A stretch of 64,000 nt of DNA from Centroberyx gerrardi (GCF_048128805.1 NC_136017.1:6436307-6500306); one strand, 5' to 3'. Shown: positions 23,501-35,400, counted from the stretch's first letter. The notes: a model not told the origin generated them from the sequence alone. Translations and numbers: made by a program.

Positions 23501-26500
23501 CCTTCTGGAAGAAGTTCACCAGTGCCTTTGTCAAGAAGGATCCCAATGCCGTCAAACTAGGAGATTACATTGCCCTGGTCAAAGAAATACCCTTTAATAT
23601 ACCTAACGGCAAGGTGAGAAACCACCACAGTCATGTCAGATGTCACACCAGTGTTCATGTGTTCATGTGTTGTTAAAACACATTGCCTGTAATGTCATCT
23701 TTCTTGTGTCTCTTAGCTTCTGCTGTACAGTGGAGCCAGACAATGGGTGGATTTAGTGAAGACTCAGGACACCTTTTTCCATGTTTTGCACACCGTCTAT
23801 GGTATCTTGGACAAAAATCAGTGGTGTGGAAAGACAAACAGCAAAGGTAGTATTAAAATTAATTTCAGTGTGAGCAATGTAAAACATACAGGCTGCTCCT
23901 ATGGCATTGGTTCTTTAGTTCTAAACATAAGAGGCCTTTTCCCATGTGATTAGAATCAGGGATCATGTACAGGTAAAGGCTTGGATATGTTTTGTCAGAA
24001 ATGCTTCTGAGAACTTCTGAAACGAACTTCTGAAAGCCTGAACCTTCATGTTTTTTCAGAACATTACGATATGTAGGAGGAGCTTCAGCTGCTTGCAGGC
24101 TGTCCTTCTGTTGAAGAAAATATTCTGTGGTCTCTTTTGGATAATGGAAATCACTCAGTGATGTCAATAATCAAGCCGAGTCTCAGTCTCTTGTAGATAT
24201 AGAAGTTTATACGTGCACGGGGAGTGAGTACAGTTCATCAAGGCATGAGTTCCTCTATTCTCCGGGGAGATAAAGGAGTAGAAAACTTTTATAATGTGCA
24301 ACAAACAGCATCAGGTTCTGGAAAAGTACTAGCCATGTAGGCCTAGGTGTAGTTTCTCCAGTACCAGTGTGTGCCAGTGTAGGTGTTGCGCAATAGTGAG
24401 GTATAATCATTTGGTCTACACAGCAGCTTACCGGAAGTTGTTCTGAGGAGAAGCTACAGGCCCAGCATTCCCAGCATCCTTCACACCTCATTACATCTGG
24501 GCAGTCGCTGCAGAGGGGGATGGTGTGTTCGGACGTTTCTGTTTCGGAAAGTCACATTTTCAAACTGTATCACCCCCCCCCCCCCCCCCCCCCCCGTCTT
24601 CTCTCCTGTAGTTGTCCTTACTGAAGGTTGCCCTAACCCTAACCCTCCAGTCGATATGTACTGGGCTGATATCTCAAGTGCGGTGAGTCTCTGTGTTAGA
24701 TATTTCTGAACTAATTAGCATCTAGCTAGCTAAACATATTAGTGAAAGACAGCAAGGAAAGATGCAAGTGAAATATTTTCTTTGCTCTCACATGAACGGT
24801 ATCAAAGGTTTCTATTTAATTTTTTTTAGTTTTCTCCCTAATGCACATATTTGATCTGTTGCTTTGAGCAGCCAGTCCTGTTTCATTTACAGCTACACAG
24901 CTTCCACAAGCTCCATCTTTCTCCCTCTGGCCTGATAAAAGCATCTGCTAAAGGCCTAAATTGTCCAGTTACCCAGCAGAAAGAAACCAGCACCTACTGT
25001 ACACATTTTACATGGCATCAGTAATATCATCATTGCATTGGAGTAATTGATTGAATAGATTGAATAGATTTTGGCTGGAGTCAGAGTTACCACTCCTATT
25101 TGCCTGACAGGGACATTAAACTGATATTTCTGAAATAATCTGGTGTTTTGTGTTTCCACTCCAGTTGGCAAAGGCAGCATCGGGTACCGTCACTGTGTTA
25201 CTGAATGGAGAGTACAGGCGCACCAGGTAAATCAGGTTCACCTGTAATGAGATAACTCTTGTGCTGGGATTAAAAAAGTGTGTGTGTGCCAGTAGCGATA
25301 AAGACAGTAATCCATATTGAGTAGAAGTAAAAATTAGGGGTGTAAATCTCAGGCTTTACTACGATTCCATACAATTTCTTAAGGAAACTATTCGATATGT
25401 AAGGGATAATGTACAGCGAGCGGGTCATTATTGCGAAATAAACCTCTGCTTCGCTTCGGGGTCCTGCATCACCCTGTCGGGGTTTATTTCGCAATAATGA
25501 CCCGCTCGCTGTACATTATCCCTCTTATTACACGGCTACTTACTAAAGAAAGCAATAATTTGACACAAAATATTGATTTAAAAATGATTTTATTGATTTA
25601 AAAATGATTTTATTGCTTCCGCTACAAAAAATAGATTCTACGGTTGGAACTGCGTCCATAGCAACGTAAACTCTGTAGTGAAAACAATGATGACCCATCA
25701 AACCAGCAGGTCAACCAGTCTTTAAACACCGCCATAGCCCATACCGTGTTCCGTTTGGTGTTTATTTCATGTCTGTCTTCTTCAATTTTGTCGATTTCTC
25801 TGTCGTCCAGCTCTTTGTGTCTTTTAACCTCTCTTGCTTTTTCTGCGTTGTTTTCTTGTTCTGTTTCTGTTTCAGCCATTAACCATGAATCGAAAGTTTC
25901 ATGCTCTCCAAATATAACGTTTTTTTGCCACAGGGTGTCGCGAATGAGCTGACGTTGTTAAATTTAAATTAACCGTTAAATTTACCGGACTTCTTTCCGC
26001 GGATTTATATGATTGGACAATTGAACATGCCCCAGGTCTGCCATGCTGCTGTGTCATATGCGCATTTACAGAGTGCGGGCGGGTATGGACCAGGTGGAAG
26101 ATGCAAGCGATTTGATTACGGTCGTTCGGAAGGGACCAACGACACCAATACCAATTATACATTTAATGAACTGTCTTATATTATGATTTATTAAATAAAT
26201 CGATATCTGTCCTTTGCATCGATTGAGTTGGATCTTTACCTTTAGAATCGATCTATCGATTCAGATCGATGTATCATTACACCCCTAGTAAAAATGACAG
26301 ATTTCTTGTGCTTGTTTCCTTTTTATTTACTCCAAGCTTTTTTGGCCAGTATGAAGTGCCCAACTTAACCTTCAAAGACAGCAAAGTGACTGCCTTGCAT
26401 GTGTTAATGGTCACCGAGGAGTAAGTACAACATTAAACAACGTGTTGGAATGTTAATGAATAGAACTACAGTAAATATTTACAGTCATAGCGCTTAAGTG

Positions 26501-29500
26501 TTTGAGATTTTGAATCCTCAGTAATAGAGTAATAGAAACACAAATTTCATCAGCTGTATCTGCTATTTCTTAAGCATTCTCTTAAACATTTTATGGATTT
26601 AGGAGTTCTTTTTGACTGCCATGTTACATATTTCAAAACATAAGCACTTACTAGCACTTTCTGTGGTTATTGTTTGTAAAAGCTTTACATGTCGTGTTTT
26701 TCAGTTTACGAATTTGATGCTTTTGCACTTACTGAAAGTCCCTTTGACTAAATTGTAAATGTAAACATGTTTCTATATACAACGTGTTATTGTGATTCAT
26801 TTTCCAGTAGTCAGTTATTAAATGTACATTTTCCTTAAGGAATAAAAACGCTTGTAAAGACAAATCTCTGGAAGACCTGCGACAGGACATGGGAGAGTAT
26901 ATGGAGCGCTATGAGTGCAAATACATACCGAAGTAAGTTACCTTCACTACAACAGTTACATTACTTTCATGCTCAAATCACTTCATGAAGAAACATCAAA
27001 AACTAAACAGAATCAAAAATGAAGCAATAAATACATTCGGTATTCTTTGATCTCTGTATGTACAGTATATTTCCATTTAGTCAAATTAAAATGAGCAAAG
27101 CAAAGTGGGTGATGTCAGATGCCTTTAAACAGTAATATTGAGCTGGATGGGAGTAAAATATGGCTCTGCTAATCCAGTATTACCAATAACCAGAGCCATG
27201 TTTTACTCCCAGCCCAATCCAGTATTACAATAATCAGAGCCGTGTTTTACTCTCAATCTGGTTTTCTACAGCGCTCTTTGGTGAAGGATGCAGAATTATT
27301 CAGTTTTGTCAGGAGAATATTGCCTTGCTCAGTATCAGATGTGGATGTTATCCTGTATGAAAGTTGATTTATTCATGTTAACATAGTTTGTTCACAAAAA
27401 CACTGAGAGCTCAGTGCAGTAGATTTACAAGCTGGCGTGCTAACATTAGTTAGCTGACAGAACATTTGAATCCTCAGCAACCCAGCGACGCCAAGGGATT
27501 TGACAAAGAGTCAACATAGGACAAGTTGGGAATGAGAATGGGTTGGAGACTCTGTGCTACTGGTCTACTGTGCATCGACAGATATGATATATGATGTGAT
27601 GTGCACAAGACGCATTAAAGATCGATTTAGATGAATTTCTATACACTGACCAACTTTATACTTTGTGATGGTGTCAGTGTAAACTTGTGTAAACCGCAGC
27701 CATGATTCGTGGTTTTCAATGTCAACGGATTTCAGGTTGATTTCCAACTTTATTTTGAAACAGGTAGTAGTTAGTAGTGGGAATGGATGTTGCCTGCTAC
27801 AGTTTAAAGCCCTTTGCACACTGAGCCAAGATATTTCCACGATCTCACCTTTTTAAATCAGAATTTATCTAACTTTTGCTGTAAAAAGCACGAATCAATG
27901 GAAGCGGGTAGAAGGTTGAAGAGCGGACTGCCATTAAGATTTGATTGATTGAATTATCTAGCCAATTGTATTATTTCGCAGCCATCCCAAGGAAACTGAT
28001 TGGTCAGAATTTGAAGGTCCAGCCCCCTCTGCCTTGCAGATGTTTTTTTCCCTTACAAACCACAGTTTACAAAATGTTACCACGTAATAAACCTGTCAAA
28101 AGTCTGTGAGCGCGCAGACGGACATCCGTGCGTGGTTTTTTGCCTCACAGTTTACAAGCACGGAACTGAATGTACAAACCTGCAACGTGGAGGTTACAAG
28201 CACAGACCTGAACCTTGCAAAATTAAGCTTGCAACCACGGACCTGAAGGTACAAACTTGCAAAACTAAATTTACAAGCACAAACCTAAGTGTACAAGTAC
28301 ACCTTTTTGAATGATTTAGTATTCCACACTAGTGGAATTCAACACATGCACTGTGGGCCTGTACAGGATCTGTACTTGTTTAAAGGATAACATGTCTCGT
28401 GCATGTAGCCGATGCCCAATAAAACCATGTCCCAGCAGCCATAGACCTCCATTGTATTAAAAAAAACATTTAAAAACACGTCAAAGAGCCATGCCGTTGC
28501 TCTGGGCAGCATATTTCATCATCACGATGCACCGGGCCGGCCGACCTGTTCCTCAACTTAATAAGCCGGCTGTAAACACATTTTCGATCTCAGGAAAGTA
28601 GTTCTGTAGCACAGAAAATAGTCCCCGGCGTAATGAAGAATTTGTTCCCATTTGAATTTGATTTGGTAATAACTACAACAGCCTGACTTTTCACGGTAAC
28701 AGTTAGCAATTTTTAAAATTGAAACTATGTCTTTGTGAGCTGTATTTCAAGGTTTTTAGCTTACAATTGGAGCCAATGACTTCCGGTTTGAAGGCTAAAA
28801 AGGGAATGTGGGAAGTCGGAAAGTAACGGGAGAAGAGCAAACGCATTGTTGATTTTGTTATTTTCATAGGATTTGTTGACGATGAAGAAATGCATTAAAA
28901 AACACCAGCCTTATCCTTTAAATACCTTATAGTTCATTACTGTTTATCATTTAATTGCACAGTTCTCTTCTCCGTTTGCGTACTCGCGTTTGGCGACGTG
29001 CCTATAATATTTTATATAATAATGGCTACGCCTCAGTTTCCCCCTGTATATATTGTATTTTAGAAATAAATACACAGACATTTATTTGTTGTGTTGCTTT
29101 AATTACAAAGATGAAGTTTTGAAGTATGGTGTTGTTTTCTACATTAGGTTATTAGATTTGCTGTGGATGCAGACAGGCTGTAATGCTGATGCCGTCTGTT
29201 GGCGTCTTTGCTTGGCTGGCGAAGCCTATATAGACAATAGCTGAGAATGATGGTCTCCTCATTCCTTTTGGTTTCAACTATAAGTATTAATCATGGACTG
29301 ATGCTGCATTCTGGAGAAATTTTAATTAAGTATTCAATGACTTTTGTGTTGATATAGCCTACATATAGGCTTATTTACCCATATTCAATTCAATTCAATT
29401 TCTGCTTGTGCATTTTGAGGCTTTGTTCTTGTTTTCATGCTTTTGAAAGCGCGGGTAAAACGCAACTAAAACGGCACCAGAGACACAAACGCAGAACTCA

Positions 29501-31125
29501 CGCATGCTGCTGACGTGATGCATCCAGTGTAGATTTTCTGTTACAATTGGCTGAGCCGTGGATACAGCCAGTAGTGCTCCACACGCGCATCACTCTTTCG
29601 ATTAATTTTATTGACACAAAACAGGCAGGCAGGCCCCGAAAACCCCCCCACCCCACCCAAAAAAAAAAAACTTTTCTCATCGGATCTACACAAATCATGT
29701 AGGTCACCAATTTTGGATTCAAAAAGGCGAATTTTGCCGAAAGGTGACTAGTTTGCATCCCTGATTTATTTTGTAGAAATTAAATTTGCTAATTTGTATT
29801 TCTGTATGGAAATGCAGCCTAAAATGTTTATTTTTCAGGGGGGTCTTAGAAAAACATATTCCTGCAAATTGGTGGACAACGGCCAGTGAGTATATTTCTG
29901 GGGTATTTTTTTATAATCAATAATTTTCATTTTGATAAACTCCACAATACAGGGGATTTGAAACACAAAATAAAAAGTGTTTTTTAAACAAATGTCTCAT
30001 ATTCTTTAAGAACTGAAACACTGCGGGGTGTTCAGGAGCCTCACACAGTAAAATCATATTCTTTAAGAACTGAAATATAAAAAACTATGAATATCATCAT
30101 CATCATATAACGGCATATTATGGCCATTGTAAGTGATTTTTTTTTTTTTTTTACCAGACAGGGCAGGGGAGAAAAAAATCAGAAATTTGAGAGAAAAAAC
30201 TCATAATTTCTGAAGTTAAAGTCAGAAAATTGCAAGAAAAAAAAATTAAATCTGTGATTAAAGTCAGACAATAGGAATCACGTTTCGCTTACGCTTCACT
30301 TTGCAAGGTCTCTTCAAAGTCAATAAGCTTATGATAATATGATGATTTCGGGCTAAAAGCACAGCAATTTTGTTCTTGCTAAATCCGATTGCAAAGTATA
30401 GATTTGATAACGTCATCCACTGCAGGCATATAGCCTTAATGCGCGGCAAGAAACAAACCTTTTTCTTCCTTTTTTTTTCAAATCCTTTTTCTGACAAATT
30501 TCTGAGTTATTTCTCGCAAATTTCAGATTTTTTTTTCCATGTAAATTTCTGACTTTAATCTCAGAAATTCAAAAAAAATGTTCTCTGAATATTTACCGCC
30601 CTCCCCCGGCTGCAGTAAAAAAATAAAATTCACCTACAATTGCCCTAATATGCCGTCATATGATCATGATATCATCAATACTTTTTAAACAAACACAATT
30701 ACAGTAACTGTATATCACTATATATCCAAAAACACTGCCCCAGTTTCACCTACTGCAGCTATATCACATATATCCAGTATACACTACCAGTCAAGTTTGG
30801 ACACACCACATTTTTCTTTATTTTTACTATTTTCCACATTTTAGAATAATAGTAAAAACGTCAAAACTATGAAATAACACAAATGGAATTATGCAGTGAC
30901 CAAAAAAGTGTTAAAATGGAAAGAAAGTCATACACAAGCATCAACTTCACTATTTATATTTGTCTAAGAACCTTATTTAAAGCATTTAAGCATAAGCCTT
31001 TAGACAAAAATGGCTTTGAGCTAATGAAAAACACAGCACATTCAATCAGGTGGGTCCAAACCTTTGACTGGTAGTGTATCTGTATGGGCCAAAGTAATTG
31101 TGATTATTTCATTGCAGGTTCTTAA
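20556..31125 (+). CDS. cd38: CD38/BST1-like ADP-ribosyl cyclase, probably secreted
   Basis: Family enzymes convert NAD+ to cyclic ADP-ribose and ADP-ribose. Ten coding exons: 20556-20633, 20932-21041, 23493-23613, 23717-23846, 24612-24682, 25165-25226, 26337-26420, 26840-26932, 29839-29885, 31118-31125. Phases join to 267 aa. Residues 1-26 look like a cleavable signal peptide (hydrophobic WMALLLASITMMLL) and no other membrane segment or GPI signal is seen. Family hallmarks: QWCGK (138-142), YWADISSA with Trp164 (human Trp189), VLLNGEYR, and FFGQYEVPN with Glu197 (human catalytic Glu226). Human Trp125 is Tyr107 and Glu146 is not conserved. Cysteines of two human disulfides are missing as pairs. 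A possible N-glycosylation site is NLT (200). The last two exons are weakly supported: reading on past 29885 also gives a stop after about 13 residues. CD38 versus BST1 orthology is open. Confidence 0.82.
20639..20776 (+). repeat. Tandem repeat CATATAATACATTATACTG
   Basis: About seven 19-20-bp units start six bases after the first coding exon's donor site in the CD38-like gene. Confidence 0.9.
21058..22130. mobile_element. Large fold-back element in CD38-like intron
   Basis: The left arm (about 21062-21566) and right arm (about 21657-22120) are inverted copies, for example GCCACTCTAGCTGTT against AACAGCTAGAGTGGC and GAGCACCCTTATTAATGTTT against AAACATTAATATGGGTGCT. The left end, GGAATAGTTCACCCAAAAAT, is a very common fish dispersed repeat end. 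Short ORFs within it run through the arms and look non-coding. Confidence 0.75.
22160..23232 (-). mobile_element. LINE retrotransposon, 3' part, degenerate
   Basis: Read on the minus strand, the sequence gives broken reverse-transcriptase C-terminal motifs in order: WLHQNKLTLNLKN, FKFLGIVLDSKLKFDKHV, KLVFKCLQNLAPDILCKFI and SQMWNTLPTEIKLIQDIKAF, ending in a stop near 22420. Frames are interrupted by stops, and the catalytic box is outside the preserved part. It lies in the second coding intron of the CD38-like gene, opposite in orientation. Confidence 0.8.
24110..24480. repeat. Dispersed repeat, first of a pair
   Basis: GTTGAAGAAAATATTCTGTG ... TCTCAGTCTCTTGTAGATAT ... GAAGTTTATACG matches 31225-31600 in the same orientation, diverged. 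This length and layout could be a solo LTR; the family was not identified. Confidence 0.6.
24573..24595 (+). repeat. Poly-C tract (23 C) before exon 5 acceptor of the CD38-like gene
   Basis: The homopolymer ends 16 bases before exon 24612 and serves as most of its polypyrimidine tract. Its length may be uncertain in the assembly. Confidence 0.9.
25335..26287. mobile_element. hAT-type transposon with 8-bp target duplication
   Basis: The ends TAGGGGTGTAA and TTACACCCCTA are perfect 11-bp inverted repeats. They are flanked by the identical 8-bp sequence GTAAAAAT at 25327-25334 and 26288-26295, the hAT signature. It is 953 bp long and sits in a CD38-like intron. A minus-strand ORF at 25622-25879 (KRNTVWAMAVFKDWL near its end) resembles the N-terminal part of DUF3504/Crypton-type recombinase proteins rather than a hAT transposase. 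That resemblance is from memory and weak. Confidence 0.85.
25402..25523. repeat. Perfect 43-bp inverted repeat inside the hAT element
   Basis: Arms 25402-25444 and 25481-25523 are exact reverse complements (outer end AGGGATAATGTACAGC), separated by 36 bp. It may be a nested MITE or a transposon end pair. Confidence 0.9.
30090..30682. mobile_element. Fold-back MITE in last CD38-like intron
   Basis: The ends are inverted over about 45 bp (ATAACGGCATATTATGGCCA near 30110 against CCCTAATATGCCGTCAT near 30645). The interior is A/T-rich with inverted AAATTTCTGA-type segments. Confidence 0.55.
30780..31078. mobile_element. Tc1/mariner-type MITE
   Basis: The terminal inverted repeats are ACACTACCAGTCAAGTTTGG and CCTTTGACTGGTAGTGT. 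The element is bounded by TA on both sides (TA target duplication) and is about 299 bp with no coding capacity. It ends 40 bp before the last CD38-like exon. Confidence 0.8.
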
Positions 31126-31224
31126 AGTGGCCTCTCCATTTCCTGATAGCTAAAGTGCTGGAGACTCACACACACACCTGCTGTTGCTACACAATGACTG
31201 ATTGTTTTACATACTGGTGACTGT

Positions 31225-31600
31225 TGAAGAAAGTATTCTGTAGTCTCTTCTGAATACAGGAAATCATTCAGTGATATCAATAATCAGGTCTCAAGTCTCA
31301 GTCTCTTGTAGATATAGAAGTTTATACGCACACGGACAGAACAAAGATACAAGCTGGTGGCAGGTTCTTTGCTCTCTGAATAGAGAAGCAGAAAAAATGA
31401 TATAAGTATGATTTTCAGTACAAAGACAAGGAGTGGGTAGGGGAGGGTTGAAAGTGCAACAGTTAGGGTACTATGTGTGAGTTTCATATGTCCTTGGCTT
31501 TCTGTTAATAACAGGAACAGAACAAAGATCTGGTAAACAAGTTGCATGAAGGATTCAGTAGTTTTCCACTCTGCAAACAGATACACACTAAAGAAAGAAT
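31225..31600. repeat. Dispersed repeat, second of a pair
   Basis: This is the second copy of the repeat at 24110-24480, same orientation, starting TTGAAGAAAGTATTCTGTAG. It begins about 100 bp after the CD38-like stop codon, so it may be part of the 3' UTR. Confidence 0.55.
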
Positions 31601-31756
31601 GATATACTTAATGCATATAAATTATTATAAATGACTGCACGTGTAAACAGTTACAGGCAATAGGAGCTTTAAACCTTACTGAGGGATGGGAACACAACCA
31701 AAAAAATACACAACTTATGGTCACAGCACTTGTTTGTGGGGAGGGAAAGTGGGGGA

Positions 31757-32395
31757 GTGAGGCAAGGCAAGGCAAACTTTATTTATATATCACATTTCAT
31801 ACACAAGGAAAATCCAATGTACTTTCACATAAAACAGAAAATATACATAAAAATCCTCCTAAGCCAACTTGCTCAGGGCCACACACTGCAACTATTTAAA
31901 ATTACATTAAAAAGGAAAGAAAGAAAGAGAGAGATAAAATAGATAAAACATCAATAAAATAAATTAATAATAAAGATCATAACACCTGTTACATCTACAT
32001 ACAGATGATTTAGCAGAAGGCTACAGAGAAAAGGTATGTTTTGAGCCGACTTTTAAAAGCGCTGACAGTGGGAGCACATCTCAGTGCTTCTGGAAGTTTA
32101 TTCCAGTAATTGGGAGCATAATTACTAAAAGCAGCTTAACCAGATTTAGTTTTCACCCTGGGAACAAGTAACAGACCGGTCCCAGATGACCTCAGAGGTC
32201 TGGGTGGCTTATATCCTAAGAGCAGGTCAGAAATGGAGAGGTCTGTAGCGCTAAGCCATTTAGCGCTTTATAGACAAGCAGCAGAATTTTAAAATCAATT
32301 CTATCGCACACTGGAAGCCAATGCAGTGATCTAAGAACCGGTGTAATGTGTTCGGTTTTCTTATGCCGGGCTCAGATTACAGGAGTTTTTCGCAG
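31757..32395 (-). mobile_element. LINE retrotransposon, C-terminal and 3' part
   Basis: The minus strand reads ITPVLRSLHWLPVCDRIDFK, then LLVYKALNGLA, and AAFSNYAPNYWNKLPEAL before a stop. These are C-terminal reverse-transcriptase motifs of fish CR1/Rex/L2-type LINEs. The upstream part of the same element appears at 34668-34895, split off by a later insertion. Confidence 0.75.
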
Positions 32396-32619
32396 ATTTA
32401 TCCCCGATTCGCCCCTCCCGACAATCGGAGGAGAAATCAGGATCTGAGTCTTGGTCGGAACCGAAGTTCGGCACAGAATATCTGGTAATGTGAGCTGTTT
32501 ACAGATCAAATCTTAACCCTCCCGAGCTGTTCGAAGACGCATCAGAGCCGCTCGGATAATTTCTAACCTGTTTAATATTTGCGAGATAAATCTGGACGGT
32601 GACATCACTTCATTATGCC

Positions 32620-33748
32620 TTTCAACATTGGACAACAATAACGATAGTTACGCCCTCTAACAGGGCTCTATTGGCTTAGCCACTCATCTAGTCGCCTCAG
32701 CGCACTGAAAATTTGCATGCACGTGCTCAGCCAATCAGGATGAGCCTATACACCCTCTATGGGGCCTCGCACTATAAATGGCGAGCGGTCCCTCATTCAG
32801 CATCCACTAAGTCTTCAGCGACTCGTGGAGCAGCAGGGCGAGCTGTTCGAGGGCTCCGCCTGTGATCATAGAACTAGAGTTACAATACGTAACTATCGTT
32901 CTATTTCACACAGGCTTCGCCCTCTAACAGGGCTCTATTGGCTTAGGGGGCAAAGCCCGATGACTTCACTCCCTGCCGAGACACTAGAGGTGTACAGAGA
33001 CGTCATTATCTGTATCTGTATCTGTTCAACCAACAAAATTATCTGTGTCTGTATCTGTATTTGGATAGAAGACCGGAAGTGGGCGTGGTTTATACCGGAA
33101 GTCATCAGGCAAATGTTGTATTTTCTAACCTAATATTCATTGGCAATGCAATTTTTGTGCCTTCAAAGCGTCAATTGATGTAATATTGGCATACAATTAA
33201 CTATGAAATATATTTCCACATCCTCATACTGTACTTTTAATCTCTCTATCTTTCTCTTTTTATTATTTTTTTTATTTTTAACTAAATTCCATGAAACCTA
33301 TGGCTGATACATACAGCATGTTACATCTTAAACGGATGAATATTGACTGAAATACAAGGTAAAACATATATTAATATATAATATAATATAATATTTCGAC
33401 TGGGTTTTTTAAATAAAAAGGAAATTAACACAGGCTACAATTAAAAACTACAGGTTCTAAGCTTCATTTTGATGTATAGGTTACGGAGGTTTGAAAGAAA
33501 TCCAGCTACCACACCAGGCTTTTGTCTCGCTAGTAGAGGTCTGCAACCCGACCCGAACTCGACGACCCGAGACTGTATGTTGGGTATTGGCCGGGTCTTG
33601 GTTTTTAAATAAATAATTCGGGCTCGGGTCGGGTCGGGCTCGGTTGTTTTTTTTTCATGCGTGGAAAAAAGCACAATGTTTTATGCTCCTCGCTTTCTCC
33701 TGAAGCTCTGTGTCACACAGGCTGGGCACACACAGCCCCCCTCCCTCT

Positions 33749-33784
<36 letters not shown>

Positions 33785-34665
33785 CCTCTCTCTCTCTCTC
33801 TCTCTCCTCTCCGCTCTGTCACTGGTGCTGAAAGATGCAGCGGCTAAATGGGCTTTTTTCATTTGTGTTTTACTACTTCATTTTCTGTTTTACAAATGAT
33901 AAAGGGAAAATCAAGTCCTTTATTTCCATGTCAATCATGGCTTTTTTTTTTTCCCGAATAATAACGAGCAACTTCGGGTAGAAGAAATATCTGTTTCCAT
34001 CGCATTATTTGTGCTTTCCTGAATAACGTATTCGGATTCGGGTACATCCCTACGAGACACTAACACGAACAACATGCTGTGTCATATAGCCTTGATTGAC
34101 TGTAACAGTGCAACAGGTCAGGCAGATATGGTTCCGCTTACACCCATGTCTATAGAATGAGGGGCGTGAAAAACCAACGTTGCACCTAATCATGTTGACA
34201 AAAACAGTAAGGTGTAGCGCTGGCCAACCCAGTGGCCGGTTTCCATAGAGCTTCAACACGAGAGACTCGGGCCTATTAGGTCATTTCTTCACAGGTCTCG
34301 TGTACCAGTACTGAGTACTGAACCGGAGAAAGACCCAGACACATCCAACAGATAGAGCCTGATGAATGGACAGGGCATCGACCAGGACGCCGCTGTGCAG
34401 ATCTCCTCCACACCTGTTCCACTGAACAGTGCCGTCGACGCAGCCACACTCCCTACCCTACCCGCCAGCACATAAGCCTGTGATATTCCCTCACAGAGCC
34501 AGTCGGCATAAACGGTGCAGTCTCTCCTCTCTCTCCTCACCATGAGGAGGAGGATAGAAAGCCTCCAGCTGAATCGTCCTAGACCGAAAAGAACTATTGA
34601 TGTTCTTGGGTGCAAAAGACGGATTCTGTCTGAGTGTGGCACCACACTCAGACAGAATGACAGAC
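32620..34665 (-). mobile_element. DIRS-type tyrosine-recombinase retrotransposon fragment
   Basis: The minus-strand frame at 34289-34645 reads VGSVAASTALFSGTGVEEIC, then TAASWSMPCPFIRLYLLDVS, the C-terminal recombinase region of DIRS/Ngaro elements. The flanking GTTACAATACGTAAC segment and a repeated GCCCTCTAACAGGGCTCTAT (32653 and 32921) fit DIRS terminal or internal repeats. The 5' part is missing, and a hAT element interrupts it at 32985-34052. Classification is by motif only. Confidence 0.6.
32985..34052. mobile_element. hAT-type element nested in the DIRS fragment
   Basis: The ends TAGAGGTGTAC and GTACATCCCTA are imperfect 11-bp inverted repeats. They are flanked by an exact 8-bp target duplication CGAGACAC (32977-32984, 34053-34060). 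Length is 1068 bp; it is non-coding and includes a (TC)n tract at 33750-33810 and CGGGTCGGGTCGGGC-rich sequence. Confidence 0.85.
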
Positions 34666-34667
34666 AG

Positions 34668-34895
34668 CTGGTAAGTCACTTGGAGAAAGAGATATATAGA
34701 GCTGAGTGTCATCTGCATAATTGTGGTAATGAATGCTATTTTTCTGTATGATATGTCCTAGTGGAAGCATGTAGAGTTTGAATAACTGAGGGCCAAGGAT
34801 TGAGCCCAGTGGAACTCCACGTCATACTGACCCTTTCAGAGACAAAGTCACCGATAGACATATTCTAGCCAGTTAAAAGTGTCGTACCAGCTCCT
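34668..34895 (-). mobile_element. LINE fragment with YADD catalytic box
   Basis: The minus strand reads [18 protein letters not shown] and [17 protein letters not shown], the reverse-transcriptase palm with its YADD box. It is colinear with 31757-32395 on the same strand, with about 2.3 kb between where about 0.3 kb is expected, so the two parts are one LINE opened by an insertion. Confidence 0.8.
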
Positions 34896-35099
34896 CTGAA
34901 AGGACCTCTTTTGAAGTCCAAAATGTTTGGAAGGAAACTGGATATCTTTTACTTGCTTTGGACCTGTGTCTGGGCTTCCTAAATCTATCTCATTAGAGCC
35001 CTCTCCTGTCTTTCCTTCGTCTCTCCTCCCTGGCTCATCTGTGAAGCAGCAGTACACGACAAGATTTAGCCCTCTACTTTTATCTACCCACAACAAAAC

Positions 35100-35400
35100 T
35101 CACAACAACTCTATCAACTGTCTCATTTGCTCTATGTTTTACCTAGTTAACATATTTTTTCCTTTTATTTTTACATATTTTACTAATCACTCTCCTTTTA
35201 CACTGTATTTTTTTTTTATTGTCCTATATTAGTCTGATTTATTTCACACCTGTTATGCCATGTGTCTAATTTAATCATCACCTTGTCTTTTATGCCTTCC
35301 ATTTCACTCTTTTTCCCCCTCCTATATTAAGTGTTTTGAGCTACATTTTATTTATTAAATGTGATACGCTATACAAATAAAGGTATTATAAAGATACACT
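35100..35400 (+). repeat. LINE/SINE 3' tail-like segment
   Basis: It ends TTTTGAGCTACATTTTATTT ... ACGCTATACAAATAAAG, a common 3' tail of fish retrotransposons. No coding motif was seen. Confidence 0.5.

Noticed and set aside
24612-24682. Calling the CD38-like gene a pseudogene because of the telomere-like exon
   Set aside because: The frame stays open, phases fit both neighbours, and flanking family motifs are intact.
34289-34645. 118-aa minus-strand ORF as a possible host gene
   Set aside because: The motifs are those of the C-terminal recombinase of DIRS-type elements, and the frame is a fragment.
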